Positions 24,883 through 34,121 of a stretch of DNA of 64,000 nucleotides are shown piece by piece. Within the stretch, counting starts at the first letter, position 1. Every line of letters starts with the position of its first letter. The stretch lies in NCBI GenBank assembly GCA_023078685.1, contig JALGAS010000004.1, positions 2,108,001 to 2,172,000 of the forward strand, read 5' to 3'. Origin of the DNA: Neopestalotiopsis rosae. Taxonomy: Eukaryota > Ascomycota > Sordariomycetes > Amphisphaeriales > Sporocadaceae. Made by a program: the position numbers and the translations under genes. Under the pieces are notes generated by a model that saw only the letters and a program-made list of their open reading frames with translations, made no database searches and was not told the origin of the DNA.

Positions 24883-25080
24883 CTACGTACATTGACTTTT
24901 GACGAGATAATCAACAAGCGGCTCCGGTACAAGATAAAGTTCCTCGGTACAATTGCACTTGTCTCTGAATGTGTTGCACATGATGCCGATGCAGGGGTGA
25001 TGAATACGGGTCCATTCCAGAAATCCACAGTTGTAGTCAACGGGCACTACTTTGTCTGAGCAAGCGCTGAATTGAGGCAC
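24883..25080 (-). CDS. possible terminal exon of a small cysteine-rich protein
   Basis: A minus-strand frame of about 65 codons ends at a TAG (24885-24883). It contains seven regularly placed cysteines (FSACSD, DYNCGFLEW, HPCIGIMC, DKCNCTEE, SQCT). A plausible acceptor (CAATTCAG) lies just before the GCTTGC codons, near 25069. The composition resembles small secreted cysteine-rich proteins of fungi. I could not find a convincing upstream exon with a signal peptide; ATG at about 25478 with GVLCC then GTAAGA is a weak candidate. It may be a real small gene or a relic. Confidence 0.25.
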   Translation of the reverse strand: MPQFSACSDKVVPVDYNCGFLEWTRIHHPCIGIMCNTFRDKCNCTEELYLVPEPLVDYLVKSQCT

Positions 25081-25810
25081 TTTGGATTCCGAGGGAAGAT
25101 GATGATTAGAATACTAGGCCAGATAGTTCTTTTTAGTATGGTAGATAAGATGCGAGATTATGTACAGGAATGTCGCACGACATTTTTGCTTGCGCGTAAA
25201 GCGGAGGTTGTTTCGCCAGGTATCGTGATTTGGACCTGCCAGAGATAGATGGCTGAAATGGGCGCTACAGAATACTTGACCCATTGCCAACTACATACCA
25301 GCCGAGCCAGCTACTACTAGGTACCCCACAGCGCCTACCGGTAGGAAAGCGACCCCCCAATAGGCGTCATCCCTGCACGTGTTGCATTCAGTGACGTGGG
25401 ACGATCTCAGGCTCTCGAGCTCTTACAGCACAGCACACCCAACCAGATGGAACTAGACATTTGATGGCCGATGGCTTACCTGAGGTTGCATACGCGCTAC
25501 ACATTTGATGCCAAGTTTCTCAACACACACAACACTTGATTTTAGCCGAGACATAGCAAAGTGGCCCAAAGTAATTCTTACTCTATGCTTTTCAAGAGAG
25601 AAGGAAGAAGCGAGTCGACGCAGAGAGAGGTCATGTAATCTACCCTCTCAAGGAAAACGCCCAAGCCAACCTGTCCGCAAATCCATCCATCCATCTCCAA
25701 AACCAAGCCGACTCTCCAACCATCCATGATCTCCAGGACCATAAACATCTCTTCTCCCTCCAGACCAGCAGACGCGCTTCCTGCTAGGTAGCTGTCCCAT
25801 ACCCGGCGCC
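25081..25810. promoter_or_regulatory. upstream region of the SMP-domain gene
   Basis: Contains CT- and CA-rich leader sequence (about 25500-25800) and a CTAGGTACC/CTACCGGTAGG palindromic patch at about 25317-25347. No supported gene apart from the possible first exon mentioned for the cysteine-rich fragment. Confidence 0.4.
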
Positions 25811-28800
25811 ATGGGCAGTTGGACGGCGTTCCTCTTGACCTACCTTTTAGGTGGTCTTACCTTTATACCGTTGGTACTGGCAGTAGCATGGTTCGCGCTA
25901 CCCCAGGTCCTCAGCGAAGCCCTCGAGGAGCAGCACAGCAAGGACAGCGGCGGCGGAAACGATAATATTATACAGCCGGGCGACATCACAAAAGATTTAG
26001 ATGACGTTCGCAAGGCCGACAAGGGCGGCGACTCAAAGCCCCGCTATGCAGACACCGCCGACGTGGCCGCCGGCTACTTCGCCGTCTGTCGAGAGTACAC
26101 GCCCATGGGCATCAACGCAAAGCCCATCGAGCGGGCGACTCCCGTCGGCTCGGCCACGGTAGCTGCCCCGAGTCAGAGCGTATACCAGGCCATGTACCGC
26201 AGCATCTTTGATCGCAAACAGGGCTCCAACCCCTTGGATAATAGCAACGGCAACAGCGTGCGGCCTAAGCGGGCGGGCAATGTGTTTTATGTCGTTCTCC
26301 GGTTCGTGGTGACACTCTATTGTGCCTTGAGAGAGTCTTTGGGATAATTTGCTAACATTTGGTTCACAACTAGACACGGGCATCTTATGCTATTCGACGA
26401 CGACGAACAACTCGAAGTCCGGCACGTGATTTCCCTCGCACATCACAATGTCAGCATATATTCTGGAGGGGACAATACGCCAGAGGGAGAACTATTCATA
26501 AAGAGAAATGCGCTGTGTTTAGCGAGAAAGACGGATGGGATCGAAGCGCCAGATACCCAGCTGTCAAAACCTTTTTACCTCTTTTCTGAGAACTGCTCGG
26601 CCAAGGAGGACTTTTACTTTGCTTTATTGCGAAATCAAGAACAAGTCTTTGGGGCAACAAAACAGGCTCCCGAGCCCCTACAGTTCGATGTCAAGAACAT
26701 TATGTCGCTGGTACAGCGACTGTATTCGACCGAGGATCACATGCAGACGAGATGGCTCAATGCCCTTATTGGTCGAATCTTTTTGGGTATTCACAAGACC
26801 AAAGACATAGAGAACTTTATTCGCGAGAAAATCACGAAGAAGATTTCGAGAGTCAAGCGCCCCAGCATCCTCTCACGGATAGCAATTCAAAAAATCGATA
26901 CGGGAGACTCGGCTCCTTTTATCACGAACCCGCGTCTCAAGGACCTTACCGTTGAGGGCGAGTGGGGTATGGAGGCTGACGTGAAGTATACTGGCAACTT
27001 TCGCTTGGAGGTGGCGGCCACGGTCAAGATTGATCTTGGGTCGCGTTTCAAGGCCAGAGAGGTCAATCTCGTGCTGGCTGTGGTTTTGAAAAGGCTCGAG
27101 GGTCACGTCTTCTTCAAAATCAAACCACCACCCAGTAATCGCCTTTGGTTTTCGTTCCAGACAATGCCAAAGATGGAAATGACGATTGAACCTATTGTGA
27201 GCTCGCGACAAATCACGTATACTGTGATTCTGCGTCAGATTGAGAATCGCATAAAGGAGGTTGTGGCCGAGACTCTAGTTCTGCCCATGTGGGACGACAC
27301 ACCGTTTTTCAAGACGGAGCATAAACACTGGCGCGGTGGCATTTTCGAGGGCGACGATGCTGTTGAGCACTCGGAGGACTATGAGGAAATTGCGGCTATG
27401 CTTGGCGATGTCGAAGAAGTCTCCCATATAGAGGACACGGGCATGCCATCATCTCCTGGAATTTCAGAGTTCTCATCGGTAGAGAAGAGCCACAGTGTCC
27501 CAGCCCTGGAGACAACTCAGCCAGCTGGCTTCTGGAATCGCAAAAACAGCACGAAGAAGGCCGCCCTGGCACATGCAAGCACTACTTCGTCGTCAACTAC
27601 GGCACTTGACAGCACAACTGGGTCACCGGCGGCCGAGGTACCACCCCGTCCGATCCGGAGTGGCTCGTTTTCCGTCCCGAGTCCAACCATTAGCACTTAT
27701 CCTACAAATGCCGATGCCGTCATACCGTCTTCCACACCCCCTGACCGAGATGACGCGGCTAGTATTATGGCTAATCTTGCTGCTCGCGCGCAAACGACAC
27801 CACTAGGCACACCCACAAAGACAGCTTCGGCCAAGCAGTCACTGCATGATTTGTCGTCAAGTGAGGTATCAGAGGCTGAACAATCAACCGAGCAAACGCC
27901 CACCGTTCCTCCGCGACGTGGTACGACGTCTTCTGTGGAGAGTAACAGCAGCGAAACGAGTTTTACGAATTCGCCCATCCCAGCGTCAGGAAAAGGATCA
28001 GTCAGGAGCAATACAGGCTCGATTGGCAAGAACTTCTTTGGGCGCAGGGACACGGCGCAGTCGACAGATTCTGGCAGTTCAAATAACGAACAAAAGCGGA
28101 ACACCTTGGCGGCTGTGACCAAGGCAGCAGTTACGGCGAAGCAGTGGGGATGGAATGCTATTCAAAAACGGAGTGAGCAAACCGCAAATGGGCGCAAACT
28201 CTCGGACACGCCTCCGGTAGATCTGAACCAGCCAATGGGACGTGGCCAGCCGCTCCCTCCACCAGGCATGCCACTTCCAGGCCCAAAATCCAAGGTCACT
28301 CCTGTTGCTCCCAAGCGAAAGCCGATGGCTCCCCCATTTCCGCCGGAACTGCCTTCCAGGAATAGTCAAGCAAGTACTGCCGAGTCGGGGTCTGAACGAC
28401 GCCCAGTGCCTGTACCTCCTTTGCCACGACGGAGGAGGGTATCAGAAGTGCACGGCGATGATGGTTTAGAGGAACATGTTCTGGTTGTAGAAGCGCCAGC
28501 GGACTCGGAGCCCAGCACACCTCTCCAGGAGGAGCACGAATTGGGACACCACGAGACGACACCGTCGTATATGCAGCCGTGGATTGAAGACGAAGAGGAG
28601 CAACACAGCTCTGGTAGCCAGTCGACGCCGAGTGAGGGAATCGCTACTGAGACTGGCTCGGGGGAGCAACTTGCTACCTCCAAGTCAACCCTCAAGCAGG
28701 TGCCTCGCGGTGATGCTACGGACAATAGCACGCCAGATGATGAGGATGATTATTCGAATTGGCTGGATGATAATAATCCCGAGACTGCGGCGGAAGGGCA

Positions 28801-28834
28801 GAGCGCAGGAATTAGAGCAGGTCAAAAACACTGA
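25811..28834 (+). CDS. nvj2: SMP-domain lipid-transfer protein, NVJ2/TEX2 family
   Basis: Two exons (25811-26301 and 26374-28834) encode 983 aa. The intron has a GTTCGT donor, a GCTAAC branch site and a CTAG acceptor. An N-terminal hydrophobic segment (about 8-30, TYLLGGLTFIPLVLAVAWF) anchors it in the ER. A PH-like region follows (FYVVLRHGHLMLFDD, then ISLAHHNVSIYSGG). The SMP-LTD lipid-binding domain spans about 288-472 (TRWLNALIGRIFLGIH through KEVVAETLVLPMWDD). The rest is a long Ser/Thr/Pro-rich tail with PPRR and PPLPRRRR pieces. In yeast, Nvj2 sits at ER-vacuole contacts and moves to ER-Golgi contacts under stress to carry ceramide. That role is inferred here from domain order. Confidence 0.9.
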
Positions 28835-29608
28835 GAGAATATACTCTCGTGTTGACCATCAACGCAGCATATACTGGCGTACGCGGAGCTTTCTTATATC
28901 AAAAGGGACAGAAATACCCTTGCGTTGCCTTTTTCTCCACAAATGGAGTTCTTTTGGTCGATTGGTTGATTGATATTAGGGAGCCATTAGGGAGGTGGGT
29001 TTGCTATAAATACATGGAATGGCGTACAGCTTGGTAGAGAATTGAAATCACATCATGACATTCAATTAAGTGAATGAGGAAGAGGCTGCATCTGCTCATT
29101 GTCGTCCATCAGCTGTGAGCAATCTCGAGTTTGTACAATATATCAAACCTGTGATATCACGGCAATGGATCGCTTGAAATTGATGATCACAACTGGCACA
29201 TTGTTCTCATGGCCTGTGAAAAGCGTTCCTCTCGCTCACTCATTCGAAACTCAGACGCACGAAAATATACGTGAACCGTTTTTGTTTTATGAGGCTTGAT
29301 TGATGTCTGGAACAAAGGGAAGGTATTTACAGTTCACATGGACCGTAGTCGTCTCATCACCGTATGAGCTCTCCCGAAACCACAATAAAATTGCCACGGG
29401 GCAACCCAACACTCTATTTCGAATTGATCTCTTTGGTTGTTTTCTTGTCACACTCTTTCGCTATATCGACTCATGGCGCTAATTTATTCTCTTTAGACGT
29501 TCCAGGCGAGGATAGAAAGGCAAGCAAATCTTCTCTCCTTCTCCCATCTCAAGATTGGAGTAAGAGAGAAAGACTGAAAGAAGTGGATAATGCTGGCTGA
29601 CGAGCAAT
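28835..29608. other. convergent 3' region between NVJ2 and COX13
   Basis: 774 bp between two stop codons. Short frames only, no gene supported. Confidence 0.45.
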
Positions 29609-30400
29609 TTAGGTGGTCTTGTCCTTGTTGTGGTAGTTGACGCTGTCGTTCCAGAACAGGGTCTTGTCGCCGTTGCCCCAAGGGTAGTTCTTGGTGCGGA
29701 TGTTCTGGTAGGGGTACTCGACGCGCTCCTCCAGCGGGGGCATGTGCGACCAGTGCTCCCAGTGCTCGGCCCAGAGGTTGTAGGCGTTGGCGCCGGCGAG
29801 GATCAGGACGGGAACGACGGCGCTGTTGTTGTTGGCGAAATGGTTAGCCCAAAATTCCCCTTTGTGCATTTTCTTCTCTTTCGTCCCTCCCCCATGCTCG
29901 AGCGAATGATTCATCATGTAGCTATTGCTTTCGTGCTTTGTCTGCCGAACTGAACGTTTGCCAGCCTCCTCATATTCAATTTCAATGCATTGTGTGCGAT
30001 GAATTGACAAAGTCGTCGGCAAAGTTGTGGCGTAGAAAGGACATCGTACGTTGTCGCTCGGGATATGTCGAAATCGCTCAAACACCGGGTATCCATCGGG
30101 TACAAAAGGCAAACTGGAGACATGTTAAGAGAGGCTTACTAGATGGAGATCTTGCGCCAAAGCTCTGCAAAAGGCAGAAAAGTCAGCAAATTGATTGATC
30201 CAAAAACGATGGTTTCTCAATTGACCCTCGGGGACTGAAATTGAGAGAGATTTGTTAAACGCACCAGTAGTGGCGGCAGCGTGCTCCTTGACGGCCTCGC
30301 GCTCCTTGATGAACTGGTTCTCGGTCGAGGCAAAGCGGCGCTGCATGGCGGGGCTGCGCATGAGCCGGGGAACGGCGCGGAACATGGAGCGTTGGAACAT
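29609..30400 (-). CDS. cox13: cytochrome c oxidase subunit VIa (COX13)
   Basis: Three exons read 30400-30265, 30164-30140 and 29822-29609. They give 124 aa. The middle exon is only 25 nt and encodes ELWRKISIY across its junctions, a core motif of the family. Residues 1-35 are a basic mitochondrial presequence (MFQRSMFRAVPRLMRSPAMQRRF). One membrane helix follows (about 53-71, VVPVLILAGANAYNLW). The conserved intermembrane-space end reads HWEHWSHMPPLEERVEY and NIRTKNYPWGNGDKTLFW. It is a nuclear-encoded regulatory subunit of complex IV. The last intron is 317 nt, long for this window. The gene is head to head with APN2, an arrangement I know from mating-type flanks of related fungi. Confidence 0.95.
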
Positions 30401-31160
30401 TTTTGTCGTTGTTGGCAATTGACAGTTGAGGTAGAGCGGAGATTTGGTGTTGTGACAAGCAAGCTGGAAAGTGGTGCGATCGGTCGAATCGGATGAGGTC
30501 AGTTTGAGAGCAAGCTGCAAAGCTCGGTTAGTGGCATGAAGCTACTTTTTCTTGAGTGCCTGAGGCATGCAGAAATGCACTTAAGCTGTATTGTTGCTTT
30601 TTTGGAGCTCTGCGGGCTTTGGGGGGCTTTGGGGGGGGGCTTCCAGCGCTTCCAGTCACCTGCTTTCGTGCTATTGCCGTGTTCGAAAAAAGTGGATCGG
30701 TGGCTCGGTGACACTTCCAGTGAGTGAATGGCGTCAAGACCCTTGATGGGCAGGAAGGAAGGAACTCTCCACGATTCGAAGCACATGTGGATGTAGCTTC
30801 ATACTTATTAATATCTTTTATCACCTGTGGGAAAGTAACAAACTGCCGAGGTAGAAAACCTGTCAAAACACCACTCTCCATTCGATTCGTCTTTACACAT
30901 GCAGCTTCCCATCTCCATTCCTATGAGCGCGTGGATATGAATTATCCAAAGTCACCACTTTCATTCCATAGCAGCGTATATCGCAAGTAATTGGCAGGAC
31001 TGACCACCTACATGCGTGGTTCAACTGTCGCATTCATTACTCTGCCCGTCAACATCTCTCAGTCATTCTTTCAGGACGAGTCGATTCTCTCCAGTGGCAC
31101 CAAGAGACTATGAGGTTTAGCTGTCCATGCTCTAGTCCATAAGCTTAAGCGTCCGTCAAA
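30401..31160. promoter_or_regulatory. divergent promoter COX13 / APN2
   Basis: 760 bp between start codons. On the COX13 side there is a striking repeated G-run element at about 30609-30642 (GGGCTTTGGGGGG-type, twice). It resembles the element in the RPL21/RPS9 promoter. No gene seen. Confidence 0.5.
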
Positions 31161-33051
31161 ATGGTCGTCCGAATCACGTCATGGAATGTCAATGGCATTC
31201 GGAACCCGTTCAGCTACCAGCCTTGGAGAGAGAAGCGCACATTTACCTCCATGTTTGATATTTTGGAGGCTGACATAGTGGTCATGCAAGAGACCAAGAT
31301 TCAGCGCAAAGATCTTCAGGATGACATGGTCTTGGTTCCTGGCTGGGACGTCTATTTCAGCCTACCGAAGCACAAGAAGGGCTACTCTGGCGTAGCCATC
31401 TACACTCGCAATTCTGTTTGCGCCCCGATACGAGCCGAAGAGGGTATCACCGGCATCCTCACAGGGCCAAACTCAACAACAAGCTTCCGGGATCTTCCCG
31501 AAGACCAGCAAATTGGCGGATATCCAAAGTTGGACCAGCTATCAGATGTTGTAGACGAAAGTACGCTCGACTCTGAAGGACGATGTGTTATCCTTGAGTT
31601 TCCTGCTTTTGTACTCATTGGAACGTACAGCCCAGCGACTCGCGATGAAACCCGAGACGACTTCAAACAATGTTATTTGGACGCTTTAGATGTGCGCGTC
31701 CGTAATTTGGTCGCGATGGGAAAGCGTGTCGTGCTGACTGGGGATTTGAATATTATCCGAGCCGGCATAGACACGGCAAATATTGGCGAACGACTACGAA
31801 AAGAGTCCATGACCATGCAAGACTTTTTCTCATCACCCGGTCGCAGGCTTTTTAATCAGCTCGTCTACGAGGGAGAAGTCTATGGCCCCAGGGATGATGG
31901 CCGTGAAAAGCCGGTGCTGTGGGACCTAGGCCGCTTGTTCAACCCTTCTAGAGAGGGCATGTTCACTTGCTGGGAGACCAAGAAGAATGCTCGGCCGGGC
32001 AATTTTGGTGCTCGTATCGACTACATACTTTGTAGTGACAATATGAAAGATTGGTTCATTGATTCCAACATACAGGAAGGCCTCCACGGTTCCGATCACT
32101 GCCCCGTTTTCGGGACGCTCAGCGACAAGGTGCAGATGGATGGCCAAGAGGTTCATGTGCGAGACATTATCAATCCTGCTGGCATGTTCAAAAATGGGGA
32201 ACGGGTGAGGGAATGGACCACAAAGGATCTCCTCCCACTCTCTGCAAAATTGATCCCGGAATTCGATCGGAGGAGGAACATCAAGGACATGTTCTTCAAG
32301 AAACCAAATACTACCCCCAAGGCAGCTTCTGCCTCGACCAGTGAGCCCGCGTCTAGTGTTCAGACTCCACTATCAGAGGAGCAGGAATTGCCAACACTGG
32401 CACAATCATCACAAGCAAAGTCGGATTCAACAGCCCCTTCACCATCCAAATCGGCACCCAGGAGCCTCAAGCGGACACCCTCCGCATCATTTTCAAATAA
32501 GCCGCAAAAGAAGACCAAGGCTACACTCGGCAAGGAATCATCAGTATCAAAAGGTCAAAGCAGTCTCATGGGATTTTTCAAGCCAAAATCCACTGGAAGT
32601 CCCAGTAAAAAGCCCGACGAGGAGACTGACCAGAAACCGAGCAGTCTAGACGGTACCTCGGATCTTAGTAATGGCACTGCCCAAGTCTACGAGGATGCCA
32701 ATGGTAAACAGAAATCAGCTCTTGAACAGTCTGAAAGCGTCTTTGATCCGATTGAATCCAAGGAGTCGTGGTCCAAGATCTTGGGGAAGCGGGTCGTCCC
32801 AAAGTGTGAGCATGGTGAGGATTGCATCAGCCTGCTGACAAAGAAACCAGGCATCAACTGTGGTAAGTGATCGAAGAAGCCCTTGTGTTCGGTCAAACAA
32901 TCATTTACTAAGTACCCGCGTAGGAAGGTCATTCTACATGTGTTCGCGGCCACTTGGTCCTTCTGGCGATAAAGAAAGGAACACACAGTGGCGATGTAAA
33001 ACCTTTATCTGGAGTAGTGACTGGAATCAGTCACAATCACAGGCAGGTTGA
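31161..33051 (+). CDS. apn2: AP endonuclease 2 (class II, ExoIII family)
   Basis: Two exons (31161-32862 and 32924-33051, donor GTAAGT) encode 609 aa. The enzyme cleaves DNA at abasic sites and trims blocked 3' ends. The exonuclease-endonuclease-phosphatase fold is complete: SWNVNGIR (N9 and N11), the metal-binding E44 in MQETKI, TGDLNI with D195 and N197, and the catalytic SDHCPV with D312 and H313. A disordered Ser/Lys-rich linker carries a classic PCNA-interacting box, QSSLMGFF (466-473). The C-terminus is a GRF zinc finger (PKCEHGEDC, then CGRSFYMC and WRCKTFIW) that binds single-stranded DNA. The intron splits the finger after INCG. In many Sordariomycetes this gene borders MAT, see findings. 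Confidence 0.96.
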
Positions 33052-34004
33052 GAAGATTGATATCCTGAATGAAATAGTGATTCTCCGCATTTCAAACCCT
33101 TATGGTTGGCTAAGAAGTCACTCAGAAACTCATCTGAAGGACCGATTGCTCTGGAGACGCAAGAAACCACAGGACTTGTGTCAAGGTTATCAGAGGCCAT
33201 GTCAATATTGGCGCTGCCCAAAACCCGAGTGCGCAGGAATTTGATGGCCCTGGAGTGCGATCTTGGGGTGAAATAATGACGACAAGTGCCGTCAGTGTAG
33301 CCACGGCATTTATAGCTTGAGTCAGCTTGAGGGCCAGGCCCGGCACGTACGATGGGCCGAGACGATGAGCGTTCGCACATTCTGCAGCAAAAGAATATAC
33401 TTGAGCAGCCCCGTCTTGGAGGGGACCCGAGATCATTGGCCAGGGTTTGCTGAGATGGGCGTCGAGGTTGCAACGTAGTCGAGGGTACATAGCTCCCGCT
33501 CCGTGAAGATCCAGGCCTAGTCGTGTTGCTCCAGACCTTGTCGTTTCTCGGGCGAGAAGACCTTTCGACAGACCCCAATTCACGTTTCTTGGGGTTAGGC
33601 ATTCCTGACTGATCCTCAAACACAAGATGCCGGGTTATCTATCTTTGAACCTGGCATTTCTGGATGAAGTTCAAATGCTTAATAGTGAACGCCTGCCTAG
33701 TCAATTAAGTGGTTGCCTAGTAGATGGCTCCCATATTTCGGTCTTGTCGTCTAGGGGCTGATTACATAATTTTGGCATTTTGGATGGCATATAGTGATCA
33801 GAATATAACGAATTATAATTTATATGAATAACGAGCACCAATGAGTGCATTGTGTTAGCTTATATAAAAGCTACCCGACACGATCGTACATTACACATCT
33901 GGCTGGGCACACTCTCACGAAGATGTAAGGAATCCGTGCAAGTATAAGTCCAACTTTTATACGATACAGCCGTTTGAGCGCAATACCAATGTCGAGTCCC
34001 ACCA
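33052..34004. other. post-APN2 interval, no identified gene; AT-rich right part
   Basis: Two overlapping minus-strand frames (33027-33623 and 33122-33625) are open for about 165-200 codons. One has hydrophobic stretches (AINAVATLTALVVIISP, FWAAPILTWPLITLTQV) but no recognisable domain. A plus-strand frame at about 33100-33270 is also coding-like. An imperfect inverted repeat (ATGCCGGGTT / AACCTGGCAT) lies at about 33627-33656. From about 33770 to 33970 the DNA is strongly AT-rich. I see neither an HMG box nor an alpha box, the domains of the MAT genes that usually sit next to APN2. Confidence 0.4.
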
Positions 34005-34007
34005 CTA

Positions 34008-34121
34008 TCTCAGCCACGTTTCGGAGGAATCATCGTCGGCAAAAGGTGCATCATCGGGTGCATCATCGGGTGCATCATCGGGTGCATCATCGGGCTCGTC
34101 ATGAATCAAATTATCGGACGC
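34008..34121 (-). other. in-frame extension past the stop of the telobox gene
   Basis: Downstream of the TAG at 34124-34122 the same frame stays open for 38 codons, to a second TAG at 34007-34005. It is very acidic and contains four PDDA units followed by FADDDSSETW. The composition is protein-like rather than untranslated. It could be a true C-terminus reached by stop readthrough, or one recently cut off by a nonsense change or sequencing error. Confidence 0.45.
34045..34092. repeat. 12-nt tandem repeat, 4 perfect copies
   Basis: The unit GGTGCATCATCG occurs four times head to tail. On the minus strand it keeps the frame of the upstream gene and encodes a four-residue P-D-D-A unit. Confidence 0.95.

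Noticed and set aside
34045..34092. CRISPR-like array
   Set aside because: The repeats are directly adjacent 12-mers without spacers, and the organism is a eukaryote.
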